Shown here: positions 6,739-14,398 of the stretch, in pieces
How positions within the stretch are numbered: the stretch's first letter is position 1
Layout: the number at the start of each line of letters is the position of its first letter
Assembly: GCF_937997595.1 (NCBI RefSeq)
Contig: NZ_CALKTS010000119.1
Span: 1-15,813 of the forward strand
Direction: 5' to 3'
DNA length: 15,813 nt
Source: an uncultured Campylobacter sp.
GTDB lineage: Bacteria > Campylobacterota > Campylobacteria > Campylobacterales > Campylobacteraceae
Program-made: the position numbers and the translations under genes
Notes under the pieces: model-generated
What the model was told of the DNA's origin: nothing
The model's database searches: none
The model's input: the letters and a program-made list of their open reading frames with translations, nothing else

Positions 6739-6744
6739 TACAAT
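6739..6744 (+). promoter_or_regulatory. candidate -10 box of ciaB
   Basis: TACAAT after the T-run of ACTTTTTCGA. If this is the promoter, the ciaB leader is about 110 bases, much longer than others here, and contains GAGCG and GGAAT elements with complements further on that could fold. Confidence 0.35.
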
Positions 6745-6863
6745 CGGCAAAAATCTATGTCGAAATTTTAAAATTTTAAGCGAGCGTGAGGATGGAATTT
6801 TGCTCTCGAAGCAGACACATTCCGCTCGTAAAAAGACGATAAAAACGGCAAAAAGGATACGCG

Positions 6864-8678
6864 ATGAACGATTTTGTAAAACTTAGCGAGATGGCAGCGA
6901 GCGCTAAGGCGCGACTAAACGCCCTCTACGACGAGCCGCACGCCGAGCTGATCGCGCGCGGACTGGAGATCTGCGGCTTTGAGTCTGGCGATACCGCGCG
7001 CATCGCCGTGCTGCGCCGAATCGTGGGTCTCAAAGAGGATCCGCTACTGCAAGAATTTCGCCGCTTGGGCTACGATGAGGCGCGACAGCGCGAGCTTAAA
7101 AGCAAAATGTATGATTTCACGCGCGAAATACACGAGGGCATGCACGCAGCGCTCATCGCCGAAGCGGGCGCGCAGGGGATTTTACAGCCCTTTTATCTAG
7201 AGCTTTTAAAGGGTATCCACCGCATCGGGCTCGTGCTAAGCGATATGCAAAAAAGCTGGCAAGCCCTGATCGTCGAAAGCACGAACAAGCGCTTGCAAAA
7301 GGAATTTAGCTCGCTTGCGCAGGCGAAGGAATTTTTGCTGCAAGAGGAGCTGTTTATGCGCACGCCTCACGGCGAAATTTGCGAGCGCTGCTACGGCGCG
7401 ATAGTGCAGCGCGACGGCAAATCCCAAATGGTTCCCTACGCCGTGGCCTTTGCGGATGAGACGGCGAAGCTGCAGAGCGAATTTAGCGATCTTTTGGAGC
7501 GTCTGGTAATACTAGCAGAAGATGAGAGCGAGCTAGCTTACGTCGCGTATCTGTCAAAGCTCAAGCAGGCCTTTTGCGAGAGGGACGCCAGCGCGGTGAT
7601 CGGCGCGTGGCGGGATGCGGAGATTGCGTGGATGGATATAAAAACGCCGCTTCAGATCGGTCATCCGCTTGAGTACTACGAGGATGCCTACACGCACGCA
7701 GTCGCGCTGGAATGGGACGTCAGGCTTGCAGGCGCGTATGAGTTTAGCGCGGAGGAATTTAAAGCGCGCGTAAGCGAGAGCTTTGAGCGTGCGTATGAAA
7801 AAATCGGCGCGAACAATGCCGTCATGCACTCGCTGGTGCTTTCAAACATCGCCAAAACCCAGCTTTACGTCTGCGCGCCGCTGATCTACTACGGAGCCGA
7901 TCTTAACGGACTCTTTTCGGCGCAGGTCGTACCCAACGACGAATTCGTAAGCACCAACTGCGGCAAGAAAATTTTCGCCTTCGTAAATTTCGTCTATGAA
8001 AGCGCTAAGGCAAAACCTTTTATGCGGCTAAGCAGTCAAATTTTCGACCTTGAGTATCTAAATTTCGGACGCGAAATTTTATTTAAAAAGCCGCAAATTT
8101 GGCGCCGCGTCTACGAAATATCGACGATCGGGCATGAGTTCGGGCATATATTTTTCATCGACGCGGACACCGAGGCGCGCATGAACCGCTCGGGGCTTTT
8201 TAAGCTCATCGAGGAGTACAAGGCGACCACGGGCGGGCTCGTGAGCTTCTTTTTCCACGAGGAGGAGGAGTTTTGCCTGCCGGTGCTAGATGAGCTGATC
8301 CGCCGCGCCGTGGGGCTCATCGCGTGGCAGCAAGTGGAGGAGCTCAAGCCCTACTACTGTGAGGCGTTGATACATCTGAGCTTGCTTTTTGCATCGGGCG
8401 TTTTGAAATTCGACGGTATGCGACTGGCGGTTAAATTTGACCGCGCAGGCTATGAGAGCTTTAAGTCTGCGTGCCTGCAAAACTATGAGGAGCTGGCGCG
8501 GCTTTATTGCGATAAAAAGGACGCAGCAGAATTTTTATCGCGCTTTGCGGAGCTTAGCGGCGGCGTGTATCTGCCGCGCGAGGCGCAGGTGCGGGAGTTT
8601 GTGGAGTTTTACTACTCGCGCTACGAAGCGATCGGCAACGAAACGGACCCTAGCAATGAGCGAGCAAAGTGGCTTTAA
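6864..8678 (+). CDS. ciaB: CiaB-family protein with HExxH metallopeptidase motif
   Basis: A 604-residue protein close to the length of C. jejuni CiaB (about 610), the Campylobacter invasion antigen reported to be exported through the flagellar apparatus and needed for host-cell invasion. The carboxyl third has a thermolysin-type zinc motif in STIGHEFGHIFF: His424, Glu425 and His428. Glu450 or Glu451, in LIEEYKATTGG, is about 22 residues on and could be the third ligand, as in M3 peptidases. No signal peptide or membrane segment is seen. The amino half is alpha-helical and acidic. AAGGAT precedes the ATG. The neighbour yciA, divergent, fits the C. jejuni layout. The invasion role is established for C. 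jejuni; here it is inference. Confidence 0.85.
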   Translation: MNDFVKLSEMAASAKARLNALYDEPHAELIARGLEICGFESGDTARIAVLRRIVGLKEDPLLQEFRRLGYDEARQRELKSKMYDFTREIHEGMHAALIAEAGAQGILQPFYLELLKGIHRIGLVLSDMQKSWQALIVESTNKRLQKEFSSLAQAKEFLLQEELFMRTPHGEICERCYGAIVQRDGKSQMVPYAVAFADETAKLQSEFSDLLERLVILAEDESELAYVAYLSKLKQAFCERDASAVIGAWRDAEIAWMDIKTPLQIGHPLEYYEDAYTHAVALEWDVRLAGAYEFSAEEFKARVSESFERAYEKIGANNAVMHSLVLSNIAKTQLYVCAPLIYYGADLNGLFSAQVVPNDEFVSTNCGKKIFAFVNFVYESAKAKPFMRLSSQIFDLEYLNFGREILFKKPQIWRRVYEISTIGHEFGHIFFIDADTEARMNRSGLFKLIEEYKATTGGLVSFFFHEEEEFCLPVLDELIRRAVGLIAWQQVEELKPYYCEALIHLSLLFASGVLKFDGMRLAVKFDRAGYESFKSACLQNYEELARLYCDKKDAAEFLSRFAELSGGVYLPREAQVREFVEFYYSRYEAIGNETDPSNERAKWL

Positions 8679-9244
8679 AATTTCAGCTAGAAACCGCGTC
8701 TAAAAACATGGGAAGCGAGTAAAATTTTGCCGTTAAATTTTCTTAAAATTCTGTTTTAAAATTTTATCGGAGCTTCAGAATACGCATTGAAAAAAATGCA
8801 TAAATTTAACCCAGGCGTAGCCTGCACCACTTAAAGCGTAGTCGGGGGATGGGTGGGGTTGGGGAGTGACCTCGCAATTCAAGCCCCCTTCCCGCCCCGA
8901 GTGAAATAGAAATCACGGTATAAATTTTGCAAGCTGTGAATTTATAGATGAAATTTCATTTTGTAGATTTTTACAAAATTTTATGGATATAGCCTAGCGC
9001 TTAGCCGCATTATGCGTGATACTCGTAAGGGAGGGCGCCCGCCTCTACGGCTTTTAAAAATTTTGCTCCGCTCGCGCGACGCTAGCGGTGCGGACTGCGT
9101 CCACATTAAATTTCAAAATTCCTCGCCGCAAAATTCTAAATTTAGTAGTAGAATTCCGCATTAGAGAAATTATAAAATTCTACTCGCAGACTATGCGCGC
9201 AGTTTTTCGGGATTTCAGAATTCCGTGGAATTTTGAGGGAAAGC
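8679..9244. other. long spacer between ciaB and the unknown membrane gene
   Basis: Holds the first copy of the G-rich inverted repeat (8802-8898), an imperfect hairpin at 9025-9048 (12-base arms with three mismatches, followed by CTTTTAAAAATTTT, possibly a weak terminator), and otherwise A+T-rich words. No gene was found on either strand. Confidence 0.5.
8802..8898 (+). repeat. G-rich inverted repeat, copy A (97 bp, short form)
   Basis: Matches the complement of 10190-10337. The first 59 bases (8802-8860) pair with 10279-10337 with three mismatches; the last 33 (8866-8898) are identical to the complement of 10190-10222. Between these blocks copy A has five bases (GGGGA) where copy B has 56. 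The G-rich arm (GGGGGATGGGTGGGG) and the C-rich arm (GCCCCCTTCCCGCCCC) are partly complementary, so each copy can fold on itself. No ORF is present in it. It could be a MITE-like or REP-like family or a structured RNA. Confidence 0.85.
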
Positions 9245-9928
9245 ATGAGATATTTTAAAAATTTACTCTCCGATTTGCGAAACGGCAGGCTCGCGCTGCA
9301 CCCGATTTTACTCGCGGCGACGTTTTGCATAGTGAAGTTTTCGTGGCCTAGGCTAATAGGTAGGTACGGAGAGACGCTCGGCAGTTTCATATTTATGGAC
9401 TTTATTCAATGTGCCTGTTTCGTAGGACTAGGTGCGCATCTTGTCTATGTCGCGGGGCGGGGCGGTAAAAACAGGCAAAGGGGCAGCTGCGAAAACAGCG
9501 ACTATGAAGGCGCGATACAGCCTCGCGGACTGCGATATTTAGCCGTACTGCGCGCTATCTTATGCACCCTGTGCATCATCGCGTGCGTAGTGGGCTATCT
9601 TACCGCGGATATAGACCATCAAAAATTAGGCGTTCTTAATTGGTTTTTTCCGACTGCGTTATTAAGCGCTTTCATATATTTGATTGCGATCTGGATTGTT
9701 ACGACCGGCTCTGAAGTACTAATTTGGGGTGTTGTCTTCATGATAAGCTACGTGGCTGCTTACTATGCAGTTTTGATGGGTTTTGGGATTGGGCATAGGT
9801 ATACTACCTATTTTAATTTTTCGTTTATTTTTTGGAAAGGGCTGGAGATAATATTTCCGCTAATTTGGGCGTTTCATTTCAAACGCACCTACAAAAAGCG
9901 CCTAGCAGAGGAGATGCGCGAGGCGTAA
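9245..9928 (+). CDS. unrecognised polytopic membrane protein
   Basis: A 227-residue protein with about six hydrophobic helices near 17-33, 47-69, 99-120, 131-153, 157-181 and 190-212. A basic, polar loop (GRGGKNRQRGSCENSDYEG) lies at about 71-89, and the carboxyl tail is charged (FKRTYKKRLAEEMREA). I do not recognise a family and no catalytic motif is apparent. A TTG at 9233 could open the same frame, but the ATG at 9245 has AGGGA five bases upstream. The gene is the only one between the two inverted copies of the G-rich repeat, is absent from any operon, and could be cargo of that segment. Confidence 0.75.
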   Translation: MRYFKNLLSDLRNGRLALHPILLAATFCIVKFSWPRLIGRYGETLGSFIFMDFIQCACFVGLGAHLVYVAGRGGKNRQRGSCENSDYEGAIQPRGLRYLAVLRAILCTLCIIACVVGYLTADIDHQKLGVLNWFFPTALLSAFIYLIAIWIVTTGSEVLIWGVVFMISYVAAYYAVLMGFGIGHRYTTYFNFSFIFWKGLEIIFPLIWAFHFKRTYKKRLAEEMREA

Positions 9929-10189
9929 CGGCGAACTAAGCGCAGAATTTTAGTCAAAATTTTGCCGCTAACCGCAGTTTAAAATTAGCGCGAGCGTAGC
10001 TCGCCCTTTGAGCGTGCCAGGGGTTGAGGGATTTTAAGGGGGAAGGGGAGCGCCTCGCAAGTAGCGCCCCTTCCCCCTTAAGAGAAAACGCTACCACGCC
10101 CCAAATTCTAGAGGCAAATTCTACATAGAGAAATTTTAAATTTATTACAAAATAAAATTCCGTTTAAATTTTAATTCCTGATATATCTT
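9929..10189. other. spacer after the unknown membrane gene, with hairpins
   Basis: No gene. A small perfect hairpin (GCGAGC, loop GTA, GCTCGC) lies at 9990-10004, then the stronger hairpin at 10034-10081. The rest is A+T-rich. Confidence 0.5.
10034..10081 (+). repeat. strong G/C hairpin, diverged relative of the inverted repeat
   Basis: TTAAGGGGGAAGGGG (10034-10048) and CCCCTTCCCCCTTAA (10067-10081) are perfect 15-base complements around an 18-base interior that may pair three more bases (CGC with GCG). The interior CCTCGCAAGTAGCGCCCC recalls CCTCGCAATTCAAGCCCCC of copies A and B, and GGGGAG precedes it as in copy A, so it seems a diverged family member. It could also terminate transcription, but no T-run follows on the plus strand. 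Confidence 0.7.
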
Positions 10190-10337
10190 GGGGCGGGAAG
10201 GGGGCTTGAATTGCGAGGTCACACCTCTCGCAGAGGGTGGCGCTGCCCCGCAGCACCGCATTGCTCTGCTCGCCCACAAACCCCACCCATCCCCCGACGA
10301 CGCTTTAAGTGGTGCAGGCTGCGCCTGAGTTAAATTT
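10190..10337 (-). repeat. G-rich inverted repeat, copy B (148 bp, long form)
   Basis: The inverted partner of copy A. Read on the minus strand it carries 51 more bases than copy A. The extra part folds further: GGTGCTGC and GCAGCGCC (10250-10257 with 10239-10246) around GGG, where one pair is a G-U wobble in the minus-strand RNA but an A-C mismatch in the plus-strand RNA; and CCTCT/AGAGG (10224-10228 with 10232-10236) around CGC. The left end of the repeat, AAATTTAA, includes the stop codon of the YcxB-like gene. Confidence 0.85.
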
Positions 10338-10857
10338 CAACGTCCATATCCACGGGCTCGATCTGCAACCCGCGCAGATCCGCAAGATGCTGTACCGCAG
10401 CGTCCGTCTCGGCATTTTTGGGAAGGACGATGTGAAAGCCGCGATCAAACGCCAAGAAAAAATTCTCCCCGCCCGCAGCGATGCGATTTAGCGAGCGCGC
10501 GGCAAATTTCTCGCTTGCGCGCGGCTCGCCTTTTGAAAACGAGATCATCTCGCCGTCCGCGACGAAGCTCATTTCCGTGCTCGAGTCTTGCGCGAGCTTA
10601 GCGGCAGAGAGATGTTTTCTTAGCATGCGGCGGTAAAATTTCGGATAAAAAATAAGCCACGCCGCACCTAAAATAACCGACGCGACGCTCGCAATCGGCG
10701 CCGTTTTTAAAAGCCCGTCGATGATGATGCCCATGAGCAAGAACTCAAATGGTATGGCGTAAGTGCTGATGAGGCGCTGCTTGTGCGCCTTTTTGCTGTA
10801 AAGCAGCATAAATTTATTGAGGTTATCGACATCGTGATTTGTGATTTGCACTTTCAT
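10330..10857 (-). CDS. YcxB-like membrane protein
   Basis: A 175-residue protein with two membrane helices at about 30-50 and 54-72 (after a short polar amino terminus and before FYPKFYRRMLRKHL) and a soluble carboxyl domain of about 95-165 that ends in the FHIVLPKNA segment typical of YcxB-like proteins. The role of the family is unknown. AAAGGAAAAAT precedes the ATG. The stop codon is inside the edge of the G-rich repeat, so the last codons may have been set by insertion of the repeat. It is divergent from the large lipid enzyme gene across 97 bases. Confidence 0.8.
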   Translation of the reverse strand: MKVQITNHDVDNLNKFMLLYSKKAHKQRLISTYAIPFEFLLMGIIIDGLLKTAPIASVASVILGAAWLIFYPKFYRRMLRKHLSAAKLAQDSSTEMSFVADGEMISFSKGEPRASEKFAARSLNRIAAGGENFFLAFDRGFHIVLPKNAETDAAVQHLADLRGLQIEPVDMDVEI

Positions 10858-10880
10858 ATTTTTCCTTTAATTTTTGCGTA

Positions 10881-10886
10881 ATTGTA
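10881..10886 (-). promoter_or_regulatory. -10 box of the YcxB-like gene
   Basis: TACAAT on the minus strand, 24 bases before the ATG; back to back with the promoter of the lipid enzyme gene. Confidence 0.45.
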
Positions 10887-10927
10887 GCGAAGCCGCCTTA
10901 AATTTGCGTCCGTTAACTTCCGTGAGA

Positions 10928-10933
10928 TAAAAT
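10928..10933 (+). promoter_or_regulatory. -10 box of the LplT-PlsC-ligase fusion gene
   Basis: TAAAAT about 21 bases before the GTG start. The AAAGGAGC ribosome site (10943-10950) lies directly in the short leader. Confidence 0.4.
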
Positions 10934-10954
10934 CCCGTTTTTAAAGGAGCGCCC

Positions 10955-13900
10955 GTGAAATCTCTATTAAAAATCAACGGATTTTTGCCGTTTTTGGCGA
11001 TTATGTTTATCAACGCAAGCGTCGATCTGGGCCATAAGATCACGATCCAAAACGTCCTTGTTAAAAGCGCCGATTCAGGCGCTCTCATCGCCCTTACCTC
11101 CCTTGTAAATTTGCTGATTTTGCTGCCTTACGTATTTCTTTTTAGCGCCAGCGGCTATCTCAACGACAAATTCTCGCGTACCCGCATTACGCGGATCTGT
11201 GCGAAACTCGGCGTCGCGCTTACCGCGCTCATTACGCTAGGTTATGCGTGCGGGTGGTTTTATTTCGCGTTTTTTATGACGATCCTGCTTGCGGCGCAAA
11301 GCGCGATCTACTCGCCCGCCAAATACGGCCTGATTAAAAAAATCGTCGGCGCGAAAAATTTAGGCGCAGCAAACGGCCTCGTGCAGGCTCTTACCATCAT
11401 TGCGATTCTGCTTTCATCTCTTGTTTTTTCGGTAATTTTCGAGCTGTTTGCAGCCCGCAGCAGCGACGCGGGCGAGCTGATGAGCTCGGTTTGGTTCATC
11501 GGCGTGCTTTTGGTCGCGGGCTCCGCGCTTGAAACATACTACTCGTATAAAATTCCATTCTTCGACGCCGCGCAGCCGCAAGCGGAATTTAACAAAGACG
11601 ACTATCTTAAGCTTCGCTATCTAAGGCAAAATTTAAATTTTGTGCTAAAAGACAAAAACGTCCTGCTCTGTACGCTGGGACTTGCGATGTTTTGGGCGGT
11701 CTCACAGCTCGTGATCGCGACCTTCCCCGCTCACTACAAGAGCCTTAGCGGCAGCGACAACGTAATGGTGATCCAGGTGATCTTGGCGCTTAGTGCGATC
11801 GGAATCGCGTTAGGTTCGATCTTTGCGGGCAGCTACTGCAAAAAACATATCGAGCTCGGCATCGTGCCGTTCGGCGCATTCGGGCTTGCGCTCGCGCTAA
11901 TGGTGCTAGCCAACGCGCACTCCGTATTTTGGCTCGGCACGGCATCGTTTTTCTTCGGATTTAGCGGCGGAATTTTTATCGTGCCACTCAACGCCGTAAT
12001 TCAGTTTTTCACCGCCGATGAACGCATGGGGCGGGTACTCGCGGGCTCAAATTTCATCCAAAATATCTTTATGGTGCTGTTTTTGCTCATCGCCATCATC
12101 TTGGTGCATTTTGCGGTCGCCAGCGGCGAAATTTTCGTTATGGCGGCGCTATGCGTACTTATCTGCGGGATCTTCGGCGCGAAATATCTGCCGCAGCTTT
12201 TCGTTAGAATTTTACTCATTCCGTTTATGAAATTTGGCTACCAAGTCCACGTAGACGGCATCGAAAACATCCCGCAAAAAGGCGGCGTGCTACTTTTAGG
12301 CAACCATATCAGCTGGATCGATTGGGCGGTGGTGCAGCTTGCCTGCCCGCGCGGGGTGCGCTTCGTGATGCATCGCAGCTACTACGATCTGTGGTATTTG
12401 AAGTGGTTTTTTAAAATTTTCCGCGTCATTCCGATCGGAGCGGGCGTGAGCAAAAGCGCGATCGAAAGCATCCGCGAGGCGCTGAATGCTGGTGAAGTAG
12501 TGGGGCTCTTCCCCGAAGGTCACATCAGCTACAACGGTCGCATAGACGAGTTTCAGGGCGGATTTGAGCTCGCCGCACACGATACGAATTCCGTAATCGT
12601 GCCTTTTTATATCAGGGGGCTTTGGGGATCGACATTTTCGCGCGCCAGCGAGCATTATAAAAGAACGATTTCGCAAAGCGGTAAAAACGCGCTTCGCGTA
12701 AGCTTCGGCGCGCCGATCGAGGCAAATTCCAAGGCGCACGAGGTAAAGCGCGCGGTAACGGAGCTATCGTTTTTCAGCTGGGGCAAATACCTCGCAAGCC
12801 TAAAGCCGATTGCTTACAACTGGCTAAATCAAGCCAAAAGATCGCCTTTTAAGCGCGTGGCGGTCGATAGTACGGGAGCAAGTTTCACAAATTTAGCGAT
12901 GATGAGCGCCGTTTTGATACTTCGCAAAAGACTAAAAAGCCGCATAAGCAGCGAGGAAAACGTCGGTATCATTTTGCCTAGCTCGGTCATCGCAAGCGCC
13001 GTAAATTTAACGCTTTTTGCGATGGGCAAAACGAGCGTAAATTTAAACTACACCCTAAGCGAAGAAAATTTAATCTACTGCGCGGATAAAGCAAACATCC
13101 GCACGATCATCAGCTCGCGCAAATTCGTAGAAAAGCTCAAATCAAAGGGCTTTGAGCTGGAAAGCTCGATCGGCGATCGGCTCGTGTATCTCGAAGATTT
13201 AAGCGCGGGTACCTCTAAAAACGAGCGCATAGCCTGCGCGCTAAAATCGCTGCTAATGCCTAAAATTTTATTTCGCGCGCTGTATTTTAAGCCGCACGCG
13301 ATAGATGACGTAGCTACGATTTTATTTAGCAGCGGCAGCGAGGGAAAGCCCAAAGGCGTGGTTCTGACGCATAAAAATATAATGGCGAACGTCCGTCAAA
13401 TTTCGGAGCTCATAAACGCCACCGAGCACGACGCGATTTTAGCGTCGCTGCCGATCTTTCACTGCTTCGGGCTTACCGTAACGACGCTATTTCCGCTAAA
13501 CGACGGAATTTTAAGCATCCACGTTCCCGATCCTACGGACGCCTTTAGTGTCGGCAAGATGAGCGCAAAATACGGCGCTACGATAATGTTCGGCACGTCA
13601 ACGTTTTTTAGGCTCTACACCAAAAACAAAAGGCTCAATCCGCTTATGCTAGCAAGCATCCGCCTGGCGATTGCGGGCGCAGAGAAGCTAAATGAAAACG
13701 TCCGAAAGGAATTTAAGATAAAATTCGGAATCGAAATTTACGAGGGCTACGGCACGACCGAGACTGCGCCGGTGGTGAGCGTAAATACGCCGAACGTCCT
13801 CGAACCCGATTTTTTCAAAGAGCTTCACTTCAACCGCGAAAAGAGCGTCGGCTTGCCGCTTGCGGGCACGGTCATAAAAATCACCGATCCCGCCTCGCTT

Positions 13901-14398
13901 CAGCCGCTATCAAACGGGCAGGAGGGACTTATCTTAATCGGCGGACATCAGGTTATGAAGGAATACTACGATGAGCCGGCAAAAACCGCCGAAGCGATCG
14001 CGCAAATAAACGACGTGCGCTACTACAAAAGCGGCGACATCGGCTATATCGACGACGACGGGTTTTTGTTTATCACCGATCGCCTTTCGCGCTTTGCCAA
14101 AATCGGCGGCGAGATGATTAGCCTGGGCGCGGTAGAAAGTGCCGTGGGCGAAATTTTAGGCGAGAGCGCGATCTATTCGTGCGTGAATCTAAAAGACGAG
14201 AAAAAGGGCGAAAAGATCGCTCTGCTTTACGTGGGCGAGGCGAGCGAGGATGAAATTTCGCGCCGCCTGAAGGACTCCGCGCTGGCGCCGATAATGCAGC
14301 CAAGCGTCGTGAAAAAGGTCGAGCAAATCCCGGTGCTCGGCAGCGGCAAGGTAAATCTCAAAGCGGTAAAGGATCTGGCGATAGAGCTAGGGCTGTAA
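10955..14398 (+). CDS. aas: LplT-PlsC-acyl-ACP synthetase fusion (lysophospholipid transport and reacylation)
   Basis: A 1147-residue three-part protein. Residues 1 to about 405 are an MFS transporter of the LplT type (lysophospholipid flippase), starting MKSLLKINGFLPFLAIMFIN. About 410-600 is a PlsC-type acyltransferase with the HX4D site His451-Asp456 (NHISWID) and FPEG at 519-522. About 630-1147 is an AMP-forming acyl-ACP/acyl-CoA ligase: P-loop FSSGSEGKPKG (791-801), YGTTET from 932, Asp1028 in GDIGYIDDDG, TDR with Asp1042, and the carboxyl lysine Lys1132 in LGSGKVNLK. In E. coli LplT and Aas are two proteins that take up and reacylate lysophosphatidylethanolamine at the inner membrane. 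Here one chain holds both. All key residues are present. The start is GTG, with AAAGGAGC placed correctly; no ATG fits. Confidence 0.93.
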   Translation: MKSLLKINGFLPFLAIMFINASVDLGHKITIQNVLVKSADSGALIALTSLVNLLILLPYVFLFSASGYLNDKFSRTRITRICAKLGVALTALITLGYACGWFYFAFFMTILLAAQSAIYSPAKYGLIKKIVGAKNLGAANGLVQALTIIAILLSSLVFSVIFELFAARSSDAGELMSSVWFIGVLLVAGSALETYYSYKIPFFDAAQPQAEFNKDDYLKLRYLRQNLNFVLKDKNVLLCTLGLAMFWAVSQLVIATFPAHYKSLSGSDNVMVIQVILALSAIGIALGSIFAGSYCKKHIELGIVPFGAFGLALALMVLANAHSVFWLGTASFFFGFSGGIFIVPLNAVIQFFTADERMGRVLAGSNFIQNIFMVLFLLIAIILVHFAVASGEIFVMAALCVLICGIFGAKYLPQLFVRILLIPFMKFGYQVHVDGIENIPQKGGVLLLGNHISWIDWAVVQLACPRGVRFVMHRSYYDLWYLKWFFKIFRVIPIGAGVSKSAIESIREALNAGEVVGLFPEGHISYNGRIDEFQGGFELAAHDTNSVIVPFYIRGLWGSTFSRASEHYKRTISQSGKNALRVSFGAPIEANSKAHEVKRAVTELSFFSWGKYLASLKPIAYNWLNQAKRSPFKRVAVDSTGASFTNLAMMSAVLILRKRLKSRISSEENVGIILPSSVIASAVNLTLFAMGKTSVNLNYTLSEENLIYCADKANIRTIISSRKFVEKLKSKGFELESSIGDRLVYLEDLSAGTSKNERIACALKSLLMPKILFRALYFKPHAIDDVATILFSSGSEGKPKGVVLTHKNIMANVRQISELINATEHDAILASLPIFHCFGLTVTTLFPLNDGILSIHVPDPTDAFSVGKMSAKYGATIMFGTSTFFRLYTKNKRLNPLMLASIRLAIAGAEKLNENVRKEFKIKFGIEIYEGYGTTETAPVVSVNTPNVLEPDFFKELHFNREKSVGLPLAGTVIKITDPASLQPLSNGQEGLILIGGHQVMKEYYDEPAKTAEAIAQINDVRYYKSGDIGYIDDDGFLFITDRLSRFAKIGGEMISLGAVESAVGEILGESAIYSCVNLKDEKKGEKIALLYVGEASEDEISRRLKDSALAPIMQPSVVKKVEQIPVLGSGKVNLKAVKDLAIELGL

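Noticed and set aside
9025..9048. Terminator hairpin in the ciaB downstream spacer
   Set aside because: The 12-base arms have three mismatches and the T-run is short and more than 340 bases after the ciaB stop; too weak to list separately.
9233..9244. TTG start for the unknown membrane gene
   Set aside because: The ATG at 9245 has AGGGA five bases upstream; the TTG lies within that ribosome site region.
8802..10337. Complete insertion sequence or composite transposon
   Set aside because: No transposase-like frame lies within or beside the inverted repeats, and the repeats are internally structured rather than simple terminal repeats; target duplications were not seen.
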